Below, piece after piece: positions 6,607 to 13,637 of a stretch of 15,679 nucleotides of DNA. Made by a program: the position numbers and the translations under genes. The stretch comes from an uncultured Clostridia bacterium (GTDB lineage: Bacteria; Bacillota; Clostridia; UBA1381): contig CAJOPD010000010.1 of assembly GCA_905236685.1 (NCBI GenBank), positions 1-15,679 of the forward strand, read 5' to 3'. Within the stretch, counting starts at the first letter, position 1; each line of letters begins with the position of its first letter. The notes beneath the pieces are model-generated. The model did no database searches, had not been told where the DNA came from, and saw only the letters and a program-made list of their open reading frames with translations.

Positions 6607-7794
6607 ATGGATATAAAGGTGAAAAAAAGGACTGCGGTATTTGCGGTTTTGATTACGGTAATTCTGACGGCAATCATAACAAGCGCTGTAAAGGATATTC
6701 TTTATTTTGCGGGAGCGGGCACGCTGTCATCAAAAATGGCGGCAGTTTCAAAAATGCTTAAAGACTACTGCATTTATGATATTGACGAAGAAAAAATGAA
6801 CGATTATGCCTTAATCGGAATGACGGCAGCAGCGGGCGACCCGTACACATCGTACTATCCCAAAGATGAATTCAGTGCGTATAAGGACAGCGTGTCGGTC
6901 AGCTATATCGGTATCGGCGCAACATTAGGTGCAGACCTTGAAAATAATCAGCTTGTTGTAATTTCGCCTATGGAGGATAGTCCTGCGGAAAAAGCGGGCT
7001 TGAAATCGGGGGATATTATAAAGGAAATAGACAGCACCCCGTATACAGCGGTACAGCTTTCGGAAGCCGCTACATATCTCAAAACGGGCGATGAAGGCAC
7101 AAGCGTTGTTTTGAAGGTGGAGCGCGGCGGAAACGAGCAGGAAATCACCATAACCAGACAAAAAATCATAAAGATAAGCGTAAAATCCAAAATGCTTGAA
7201 AAAAATACGGGATATATAAGAATTACAGGCTTTGAAAGGGATATAAGCGGCGGCGCAAAGAACACCTATGATGAATTCTGTGAGCACTTGGAGGCGCTTA
7301 AAACAGCGGGTATGACCTCGCTGGTTATAGACCTTCGCGACAACCCGGGCGGTGATTTTGAGCTGGTATGCAAAATTGCCGATAAGCTCCTTCCCGAAGG
7401 ACTTATCACATATACTGTGGACAAAAACGGAAAGCGAAAAGATGAAAAATCGGACGCGGAGTGCCTTGATATGCCAATGGCGGTGCTTATAAACGGAGGA
7501 AGTGCGTCCGCGTCGGAGATTTTGACGGGAGCGTTAAAGGACAATAATAAAGCGACTGTAATAGGCACAAAAAGTTATGGAAAAGGCATAGTGCAATCGG
7601 TATTTTCCTTTACCGATGGCTCGGGAATGTCGATAACGACGGCAAAGTATTATACGCCGAGCGGCGTGTGCATACAGGATATAGGCATAGACCCTGATAT
7701 AGAAGTTCTGCCGGGCTCGGAAAAGGCGATTTCGGAGCTTGAACCGACAGAAGATGCACAGCTTAAAAAAGCGTTAGAAACGCTTTGGAGATAA
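6607..7794 (+). CDS. S41 carboxy-terminal processing protease (CtpA/CtpB type)
   Basis: 395 residues from ATG 6607. The start is uncertain: GTG 6619 has AAGGA at a 12-base spacing, and TTG 6592 is also in frame. An N-terminal signal anchor (about 10-28) puts the enzyme outside the membrane. A PDZ domain spans about 95-170 (YIGIGATLG, SPAEKAGLKSGDIIKEID). The S41 core follows with LVIDLRDNPGGDF, GGSASASEI holding catalytic Ser301, and SYGKGIVQS holding Lys326. The Ser-to-Lys spacing of 25 matches the catalytic dyad of tail-specific proteases. Such enzymes cut secreted or membrane proteins near their C-termini. In Bacillus the related ctpB also lies near ftsEX, so the context is conserved. Its last 21 bases overlap the end of the convergent transporter gene. 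Confidence 0.92.
   Translation: MDIKVKKRTAVFAVLITVILTAIITSAVKDILYFAGAGTLSSKMAAVSKMLKDYCIYDIDEEKMNDYALIGMTAAAGDPYTSYYPKDEFSAYKDSVSVSYIGIGATLGADLENNQLVVISPMEDSPAEKAGLKSGDIIKEIDSTPYTAVQLSEAATYLKTGDEGTSVVLKVERGGNEQEITITRQKIIKISVKSKMLEKNTGYIRITGFERDISGGAKNTYDEFCEHLEALKTAGMTSLVIDLRDNPGGDFELVCKIADKLLPEGLITYTVDKNGKRKDEKSDAECLDMPMAVLINGGSASASEILTGALKDNNKATVIGTKSYGKGIVQSVFSFTDGSGMSITTAKYYTPSGVCIQDIGIDPDIEVLPGSEKAISELEPTEDAQLKKALETLWR
7765..7786 (-). terminator. Intrinsic terminator of the recD2-transporter operon, inside overlapping coding ends
   Basis: On the minus strand AAAGCGTT and AACGCTTT (7779-7786 and 7768-7775) form a perfect 8-bp stem with a three-base loop, and the stem's own U residues run on into a tract of six Us (7765-7770 read as T). 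The loop carries part of the transporter's stop codon TAA (7774-7776). In the plus direction only three Ts follow, so it should work mainly for the minus-strand transcript, even though it lies inside the protease coding region. Confidence 0.7.
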
Positions 7795-8661
7795 CTTAAT
7801 ATTGATTAAAGCTACTGCGGCAAGAATTAGGATAATTCCCAAAATTCCTGCGGCAGTTATTTTTTCGCGGAAAAAGAGTATTCCGACCAGAGACGCGGTC
7901 AAAACCTCGGTAGTTGTCAATATTGCCGCCTTTCCCGCCTCAACATATTTAAGACCTATCGTAAGGAGTGTGTAAGGCATAAGCGTTGAAACGAGGGAAA
8001 ATATAAAAATCGTAAAAATTGAAGAAGGCGACGCAGAAAGGGCGGCTGAAAACTCCCCAAAGTCAACCAAAAACAAGGAGCCTGCCGACGCAAAAATAAA
8101 GGTATAAGCCGTAATTACAAGCGGAGGATATTTTCCGACCACAAACCTTGCAAAAATGCTGTAAGAGGCATAGGAAAGCCCTGCCAAAAGCCCGACAGCT
8201 GTTAAACCTGCCGTAACGGGCGTGTTTGTATCGGTTTTGCAAAGCAGAAAACAGCCTGCTGTCGCCATAATAAGAGCAACAGATTTTAGCGCAGTGATTT
8301 TCTCACGGAAAATAATCGCCGAAAGGATTAAGACAAAAAACGGAGCGGTGTAGGCAAGGATAACGGCAACCGATACGGAGGAATGCATAAGAGTATAGAA
8401 ATAGCATACCGAAAAGGAGAGAACGCTTAAAATTCCCGTTCCGAAAAAGCACCATAGGTCTTTGGGATTTACTTTGAGCTTGCTTTTGTCGGTTATCAAG
8501 AAATAAATAACCAGCGAAAGCGCCGCAAAAAAGCTCCTAAAAAATGTCAGGTGCAGATTATTTATGCCAATTCCGTTTAAATTCCTTACAAATATTCCGG
8601 TAAGTCCCCAGAGTACACCCGCAAGGAGCGGAAAAACCGAAGCAATTTTTTTGAATGTCAT
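7774..8661 (-). CDS. EamA/DMT-family transporter
   Basis: 295 residues with ten hydrophobic segments in two five-helix halves, the standard architecture of drug/metabolite transporters. The N-terminus (FPLLAGVLWGLTGIFVRNL) and the LAYTAPFFVLILSAIIF and EVLTASLVGILFFREKIT segments are typical EamA signatures. The start ATG at 8661 follows GGGAGA on the minus strand, which lies inside the end of recD2; the two genes are separated by four bases, so they form one operon. Family members export or import small metabolites such as amino acids, and the substrate cannot be predicted. The gene has no evident functional link to the helicase. Its 3' end overlaps the protease gene from the other strand by 21 bases. 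Confidence 0.92.
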   Translation of the reverse strand: MTFKKIASVFPLLAGVLWGLTGIFVRNLNGIGINNLHLTFFRSFFAALSLVIYFLITDKSKLKVNPKDLWCFFGTGILSVLSFSVCYFYTLMHSSVSVAVILAYTAPFFVLILSAIIFREKITALKSVALIMATAGCFLLCKTDTNTPVTAGLTAVGLLAGLSYASYSIFARFVVGKYPPLVITAYTFIFASAGSLFLVDFGEFSAALSASPSSIFTIFIFSLVSTLMPYTLLTIGLKYVEAGKAAILTTTEVLTASLVGILFFREKITAAGILGIILILAAVALINIKLSPKRF

Positions 8662-8665
8662 ATCT

Positions 8666-10894
8666 TTATTCTCCCTGTGCGGCTTTGGTCAGCTTTTCCA
8701 AAAGCCCTGAAAACCGCTTTTTTTCATCATTGTTTTTTACCATTATTTCGCAAACCGCGGGCGAGCCGACCATAATAACCATATTTTTTGCACGCGTTAC
8801 GGCGGTATATAAAAGATTTCGGCACATAAGCATAGGCGCTGTGCGCAAAAGCGGGATAATAACGGTGTTAAACTCGCTGCCCTGACTTTTGTGAACGGTT
8901 ATGGCATACGCAAGGTCTAAGCAGTCCAAATCGTTAAAGCTGTACTCGGTACGCTTGTCGTCGTCAAAAATAACCGTCATCAGCCTGTCCTTTAAGGAAA
9001 TGCTTTCGATAATCCCCATATCACCGTTAAAAATACCTGAGCCAACCTCTCCGCTTAATTTTTCCCATACAATGTCATAGTTGTTTTTAATCTGCATAAC
9101 CTTGTCGCCTGTGCGGAATACGGTTTTTCCGTAGGGATACTCAGTTTTTTCGTTGGCTTTGGGGTTTATATATTCCTGAATAAGCCTGTTTAAGTTATTG
9201 GCGCCCGCGATACCTTTTTTTGACGGGCAAAGGATTTGTATCGAGGTCAAAGGGTTTACGCCGTAGCTTTTCGGAATACGGTTTTTGTATAGGTCGCATA
9301 CCGTTGTCGCCGCCGCCTCGCTGTCGGGGCGCCGCATAAAAAAGAAATCGTTGTCACGGCGGTCAATTTCGGGCATAATCCCTGTGTTTATCTTGTGCGC
9401 GTTGGTAATTATAAGGCTTTGCCGCGCCTGACGGAATATATGCGTAAGGCGTATTAGGGGGATTTGTCCGCTTTTGCACATATCGGCAAGAACATTTCCC
9501 GCGCTGACTGACGGCAGCTGGTCGCTGTCCCCTGAAAATATTACCTTTGCACCCTTTTTTAAAGCGCGCAGAAAGCTATACATAAGCTGTATATCAATCA
9601 TACTTACTTCATCTAAAATTACCGCGTCAAAGGGCAGCGGATTGCTTTCGTTATGCAAAAATTTTGAAGCTTCTGTATCGCCTTCGGGCTGAACGCATAA
9701 AAGACGGTGGATAGTTTTGGCCTCAATTCCGGTGACCTCTGTCATTCGTTTTGCGGCACGCCCTGTGGGCGCGGCAAGAGCGATTGACAGGTGCATAGCC
9801 GATAAGGTTTTTATTATCGCATTTATCGCAGTCGTTTTTCCTGTGCCCGGTCCGCCCGTTATTACAACGGCGTTATGCTTTGCGGACTGCAAAACGGCAA
9901 GCCGCTGCTGGCTGTCCAGCTCTATTCCGCTGTTTTCCTCAGCGGAGCGGATTACATTGTCAATTTCTCTATCTTCCATTAAAAACGGCGGTGAAAAAGC
10001 ACTCAAAGAAATGAGCCGTGCCGCAACATAGCGCTCCGCCTCAAAAAGATACGGAAGATAGCAGGCGTTTTCGGGCGGATTTTCCTCCGCAATTATCTCT
10101 CTTTCATTATTCAGTATATATAGTTCCTGTTGAATTTCATCTTCGCTGACCGACAGCTTTTGTGATGCCTCGGTTTTCAGAATATCAAAGGGCAGATATG
10201 TGTGCCCGAAATCATATGCCGCCGATTTTAATACGGATTTTATGCCCGAGCGGAGCCGCAGCGGCGAATTTTTCGGAATTCCGCGTGATGATGCAATGCT
10301 GTCGGCGGTTTTGAAGGATACTCCGTCAACCGCCTCGCAGAGAATGTAAGGATTTTCCTTGATTTTTCCGACTGCTCCCGCGCCAAACGCCTGATGTATT
10401 TTTACGGCAAGGCTTGATGACAGGCTGTACTGTTGCAGGAACATAACGATACTCTGCATTGATTGAAGATCTAAATAGGATTTTCCGATTTTTTCGGCGC
10501 GGGCGGGGGAAATGCCCTTTATTTCGCTGAGCCGCATAGGCTCGGTGAGCATAACATTAAGAGTATCTGCACCGAAATATCCGACAATTTTTTTTGCCGT
10601 TGCCTCTCTTATTCCGTATATTATGCCTGAGGAAAGATAGTCCAGTATTGCATTTTCGTCGGTGGGAAGCACCGTTTCATAGGAAACTATGCGGAACTGC
10701 TCGCCGTAATCGTGATGGACAGTCCAGCTGCCTGTAATATTGACATTTTCGCCCTCAGCGGCATACGGCATATATCCTGTCGCAGTAAAAAGACCGTCCG
10801 ATACCGAATCAATTTCACAGACGGTGTAGCCGTTTACGGCATTTTGATATATAATTTCGGAAATTTTACCTGCAATTGTAATGCTTTCGTCCAT
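8666..10894 (-). CDS. recD2: ATP-dependent RecD2-type DNA helicase
   Basis: 742 residues from ATG 10894, chosen over an in-frame TTG at 10924 because the ATG has an AAAGGCGAGG site and the TTG lies only a few bases from the predicted transcription start. The N-terminal third holds the OB-like and helix-hairpin-helix regions of RecD2 (GIREATAKKIVGYFG, ISPARAEKIG). The superfamily 1 helicase core follows: Q-motif (LDSQQRLAV), Walker A GGPGTGKTT (347-355), TGRAAKRM, DEVSMID (428-434), GDSDQLPSVSAGNVLADM, LTHIFRQA and, near the end, YAITVHKSQGSEF and LLYTAVTRAK. The length is normal. RecD2 proteins are 5'-3' helicases that work without RecBC and take part in replication-fork and mismatch-related repair. 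The gene is the first of a two-gene minus-strand operon. Confidence 0.95.
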   Translation of the reverse strand: MDESITIAGKISEIIYQNAVNGYTVCEIDSVSDGLFTATGYMPYAAEGENVNITGSWTVHHDYGEQFRIVSYETVLPTDENAILDYLSSGIIYGIREATAKKIVGYFGADTLNVMLTEPMRLSEIKGISPARAEKIGKSYLDLQSMQSIVMFLQQYSLSSSLAVKIHQAFGAGAVGKIKENPYILCEAVDGVSFKTADSIASSRGIPKNSPLRLRSGIKSVLKSAAYDFGHTYLPFDILKTEASQKLSVSEDEIQQELYILNNEREIIAEENPPENACYLPYLFEAERYVAARLISLSAFSPPFLMEDREIDNVIRSAEENSGIELDSQQRLAVLQSAKHNAVVITGGPGTGKTTAINAIIKTLSAMHLSIALAAPTGRAAKRMTEVTGIEAKTIHRLLCVQPEGDTEASKFLHNESNPLPFDAVILDEVSMIDIQLMYSFLRALKKGAKVIFSGDSDQLPSVSAGNVLADMCKSGQIPLIRLTHIFRQARQSLIITNAHKINTGIMPEIDRRDNDFFFMRRPDSEAAATTVCDLYKNRIPKSYGVNPLTSIQILCPSKKGIAGANNLNRLIQEYINPKANEKTEYPYGKTVFRTGDKVMQIKNNYDIVWEKLSGEVGSGIFNGDMGIIESISLKDRLMTVIFDDDKRTEYSFNDLDCLDLAYAITVHKSQGSEFNTVIIPLLRTAPMLMCRNLLYTAVTRAKNMVIMVGSPAVCEIMVKNNDEKKRFSGLLEKLTKAAQGE

Positions 10895-10935
10895 AGCCTC
10901 GCCTTTCAACCCCGCAAAGTGCAATATCTCGGTAA

Positions 10936-10964
10936 ATTATAACATATTTTTTTGTTGACGGCAA
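10936..10964 (-). promoter_or_regulatory. recD2 promoter, minus strand
   Basis: Reading the minus strand, TTGCCG (10964-10959) and TATAAT (10941-10936) are separated by exactly 17 bases, and the -10 box is extended by TGT. Predicted initiation near 10929 gives a leader of about 35 bases before ATG 10894. The -35 box shares bases 10959-10960 with the -35 box of the divergent pyrophosphatase promoter. Confidence 0.8.
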
Positions 10965-10984
10965 GTGGATTTAAGTGATATAAT
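10955..10984 (+). promoter_or_regulatory. Promoter of the pyrophosphatase-to-mazF operon
   Basis: TTGACG (10955-10960) and TATAAT (10979-10984) are 18 bases apart, and the -10 box is extended (TGATATAAT from 10976). Predicted initiation near 10991 leaves about 29 bases before ATG 11020, with AGGTGA at 11010-11015 as ribosome site. It is the strongest plus-strand promoter seen in the window and is back-to-back with the recD2 promoter. Confidence 0.82.
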
Positions 10985-11019
10985 AAAGAAATAGAAACAG
11001 CATAGAAAAAGGTGACGGT

Positions 11020-11622
11020 ATGGAAATAGTTGCGGCGACAAATAACAGCGGAAAGGCGCGTGAATTTGCGGAAATTTTAAAAGACGCGGGCATATCGGTT
11101 CTGACTATGAAGGATATAGGAGTAAGCGCGGAAATTGCCGAAACGGGCAAAACCTTTGCCGAAAATGCGATGATAAAGGCAAAAGCCGTATCAAAGCTTT
11201 GCAGCCTTCCCGTTTTGGCAGACGATTCGGGACTTTGCGTAACGCATTTAAACGGAGCGCCCGGGCTGTATTCCGCAAGATTTGCCGGCGAAAATGCCAC
11301 CGATAAGGAACTTAGAGATAAGCTTTTAGCCGAGCTGGAAGGCGTTGCAGACAGAAGCGCATTTTTCATTTCAAGCGTGGTACTTCTCTTTCAGAACGGA
11401 AAAGCAATAGAGGCGGAGGGCAAGGTTTTCGGAACTATAACAAAAGAGGAACGGGGCACGGAAGGTTTTGGCTATGATGCGGTGTTTTACTGCGATGAGA
11501 TAGGAAAGACCTTCGCGGAGGCGTCACCCTCGGAAAAGGACAGAGTAAGCCACAGAGGCAGGGCATTAAGAGAGCTTCGCAATAAAATAAAAGGAGAAAT
11601 TGAAAATGGACATTTTCTGTGA
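11020..11622 (+). CDS. rdgB: XTP/dITP diphosphatase (RdgB/HAM1 family)
   Basis: 200 residues, the usual length. All HAM1-family elements are present: ATNNSGKAREF (6-16), KTFAENAMIKAKA (44-56), the metal-binding VLADDSGLCV (65-74), LNGAPGLYSARFAG (77-90), GFGYDAVF (149-156) and SHRGRALREL (177-186). The enzyme hydrolyses non-canonical purine nucleoside triphosphates (XTP, dITP, ITP) to monophosphate and pyrophosphate in the cytosol, keeping them out of DNA and RNA. ATG 11020 follows AAAGGTGA closely. It opens the plus-strand operon from a promoter back-to-back with that of recD2, so two genome-maintenance genes share one regulatory region. Its end overlaps the next gene by 17 bases. Confidence 0.95.
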   Translation: MEIVAATNNSGKAREFAEILKDAGISVLTMKDIGVSAEIAETGKTFAENAMIKAKAVSKLCSLPVLADDSGLCVTHLNGAPGLYSARFAGENATDKELRDKLLAELEGVADRSAFFISSVVLLFQNGKAIEAEGKVFGTITKEERGTEGFGYDAVFYCDEIGKTFAEASPSEKDRVSHRGRALRELRNKIKGEIENGHFL

Positions 11623-12109
11623 ACAGCTTGTAACGCGCACAAAAACCGCTAAGGATATACTTAAAATTTCAGGAATAATAGCAGCGGGCATTGCTGTGAC
11701 ATTATTGCTTATTGCGCTACTGGGTGTTTTGAGCTTTGCGCTTGTATGCGGCGTATGGTTTGGCGTGTGGTGGCTTGTTACGAGGGTTAATACCGAGTAC
11801 GAGTACATCATAACATCTACCGTTTTGGATATTGACAAAATTATGGCTCAGCGTTCGAGAAAGCGCCTTTTGAGCATTGACTTAAAAAATGCGGAACGCT
11901 TTATGCCGATAAAGGATATACCGAAAATTGATAATAAAATCATTGATGCAACCCCCAACGGCATTGAAGACGGAGTTTACGGCGTTGATTTTATGGAGAA
12001 CGGGCAGATAAAAAGGCTTTTGTTTAAGCCGAATAAGGAGATGTTGAGTTCTGCAAAGAAGGCAAGCCCAAGCCTTGTTGTGCTTAGGCAGGAAGATGTT
12101 GAGGAGTAA
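11606..12109 (+). CDS. Small membrane protein, DUF6106-like
   Basis: 167 residues from ATG 11606, nine bases after AAGGAG (11591-11596) and inside the end of the pyrophosphatase gene. The N-terminal 20 residues are soluble and charged. Two adjoining membrane segments follow (about 21-41 and 43-59, ending WFGVWWLVTR), and then a cytosolic C-terminal domain that starts with NTEYEYIIT and LDIDKIMAQRSRKRLL. That pairing of a membrane hairpin with an EYEY...DIDKI..QR.RKR domain is, from memory, that of clostridial proteins annotated as DUF6106; I could not check this. No enzymatic motif is visible. It resembles membrane-tethered regulatory or PH-like domains only in outline. Tight coupling to its neighbours suggests routine co-expression, but a role cannot be stated. 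Confidence 0.8.
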   Translation: MDIFCEQLVTRTKTAKDILKISGIIAAGIAVTLLLIALLGVLSFALVCGVWFGVWWLVTRVNTEYEYIITSTVLDIDKIMAQRSRKRLLSIDLKNAERFMPIKDIPKIDNKIIDATPNGIEDGVYGVDFMENGQIKRLLFKPNKEMLSSAKKASPSLVVLRQEDVEE

Positions 12110-12115
12110 CCCGAA

Positions 12116-13603
12116 ATGAAGGTTTGTACTGTTTCCCAAATGCGCAATGCGGATAAAGAAGCCTCGGAGAACTTTGGTATTCCGAGTATTGTTTTGATGG
12201 AAAACGCCGCAATCTCCTGCGTTTCGGAGGTAATCGGATTTGACAGCTTTACGGTGCTTTGCGGCAAAGGAAATAATGCCGGCGATGGCTTTGCGATAGC
12301 AAGACATCTCACAAATAAGAGCAAAAAAGTCAAAATTTACACACTTTTTGGCGACAGCTTTTCGGGCGATGCCAAAACCAATTTTGATATTCTTAAAAAT
12401 ATGTCGGTAGAAATCAGCCCTCTTGATAAAGAAATGCTGAAAAGGGACATTAAGCTTTCGGACTGCGTTATTGATGCCGTTTTCGGTACGGGTCTGCACG
12501 GCGAAATTGATGATGAAACAGCGGAAGTTTTTGATATTGTAAATGAATTTTCAAATTATGTGCTTTCGGTTGACATTCCGTCGGGGATAGAAGCAGATAC
12601 GGGAAAAGTTTTGAAAAATGCCGTCAGAGCGGATAAAACGGTGACCTTCGGCGCGTATAAAAAGGGACTTTTGCTGTATGACGGAGCAGATTTTGCGGGC
12701 GAAATAAAAGTTTTTGATATATCAATTCCAAAACCTGTTCTGGAAAGCGTAAAAATTGAAGTGACAGATAGCGAAAAAGCGAAATCGCTTATGCCGAAAA
12801 GATATAAAAATTCGCATAAGGGCGATTACGGCAAGATTTTGATAATCGGCGGGAGCGTCGGTATGGCGGGGGCTGTCTGTCTTGCGGCAAAAGCCGCATT
12901 CAAAGGCGGAGCAGGGCTTGTAACCGCGTGCGTTCTGCCAGAAATAAACGATATAATTCAGAAAACCGTGACGGAGGCTATGACTGTGAGTATGGATTTT
13001 GAAACCGAACAGGAGCGTATAATAGAGAAAATCAATGATTTTGATGCAGTTTTGTTCGGAAACGGAATAGGGCGAAAGCCGTATGTTGCCGATTTTCTTG
13101 AAAAGGTATTGCAGGCGGTAAAGGTGCCGCTTGTAATAGATGCTGACGGGATTTATGCTCTTTCCCAAAGACCCGAGCTTTTAAAACTTTGCGGAGAAAA
13201 CACCGTCTTAACGCCGCATACTATGGAGATGGCGCGGCTTTTGGGAGTTTCTGCAAAAGATGTCGAGGACAACCGATTTGATGCGGCGTATGATTTCGCC
13301 GTAAAAAACAGACTGACACTTGTTTTGAAGGGAAATCATACTATAATAACAGCACCTGACGGAGCACAGCAGGTGAATACGACGGGCAACAGCGGAATGG
13401 CAACGGCGGGGAGCGGCGATGTTCTGGCAGGGCTTTTGGCAGGGCTTTTACCGACTGCGAAAAATGCCTTTGATGCTGCAACTCTTGCGGTTTACCTTCA
13501 CGGAAAAGCGGGGGATTTTGCGGCAAGGAGTATAGGCGAAACATCGCTTGCGGCAGGCGATATAGCGGACGCAATATCCCACATATTACCTGTGGAAATA
13601 TAA
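12116..13603 (+). CDS. nnr: Bifunctional NAD(P)HX epimerase/dehydratase
   Basis: 495 residues from ATG 12116, nine bases after GAGGAG and six bases past the preceding stop. The N-terminal YjeF_N epimerase domain (about 1-205) shows VLCGKGNNAGDGFAIARHL (47-65), CVIDAVFGTGL and SVDIPSGIEADTGKV. The C-terminal ribokinase-like dehydratase domain (about 220-495) shows KGDYGKILIIGGS, AAKAAFKGGAGLV, the ADGIYAL segment and GNSGMATAGSGDVLAG, where Asp435 is the likely catalytic acid. The epimerase interconverts the R and S forms of damaged, hydrated NAD(P)H and the dehydratase restores NAD(P)H using ATP or ADP. Like the pyrophosphatase upstream, it repairs damaged nucleotides, a plausible shared theme for this operon. 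Confidence 0.95.
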   Translation: MKVCTVSQMRNADKEASENFGIPSIVLMENAAISCVSEVIGFDSFTVLCGKGNNAGDGFAIARHLTNKSKKVKIYTLFGDSFSGDAKTNFDILKNMSVEISPLDKEMLKRDIKLSDCVIDAVFGTGLHGEIDDETAEVFDIVNEFSNYVLSVDIPSGIEADTGKVLKNAVRADKTVTFGAYKKGLLLYDGADFAGEIKVFDISIPKPVLESVKIEVTDSEKAKSLMPKRYKNSHKGDYGKILIIGGSVGMAGAVCLAAKAAFKGGAGLVTACVLPEINDIIQKTVTEAMTVSMDFETEQERIIEKINDFDAVLFGNGIGRKPYVADFLEKVLQAVKVPLVIDADGIYALSQRPELLKLCGENTVLTPHTMEMARLLGVSAKDVEDNRFDAAYDFAVKNRLTLVLKGNHTIITAPDGAQQVNTTGNSGMATAGSGDVLAGLLAGLLPTAKNAFDAATLAVYLHGKAGDFAARSIGETSLAAGDIADAISHILPVEI

Positions 13604-13621
13604 AATAAAATATGTTATAAT
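13593..13621 (+). promoter_or_regulatory. Possible internal promoter before alr
   Basis: TATAAT at 13616-13621 has the TGn extension (TGT from 13613), and TGGAAA at 13593-13598 (4 of 6 to consensus) sits 17 bases upstream in the end of nnr. Initiation about seven bases downstream would fall in the GAGG ribosome site (13625-13628), leaving only about ten bases before ATG 13638. The box is strong but its use would give a nearly leaderless mRNA. Confidence 0.5.
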
Positions 13622-13637
13622 AAAGAGGAAAAATCAA

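Noticed and set aside
10895..10924. Longer recD2 reading frame from TTG 10924
   Set aside because: The TTG lies about five bases from the predicted transcription start and has no Shine-Dalgarno, while ATG 10894 has one.
11882..12499. 205-codon minus-strand open frame across the DUF6106-like gene and nnr
   Set aside because: It spans two confidently coding plus-strand genes, is rich in rare-looking aromatic and basic residues and has no recognisable motif.
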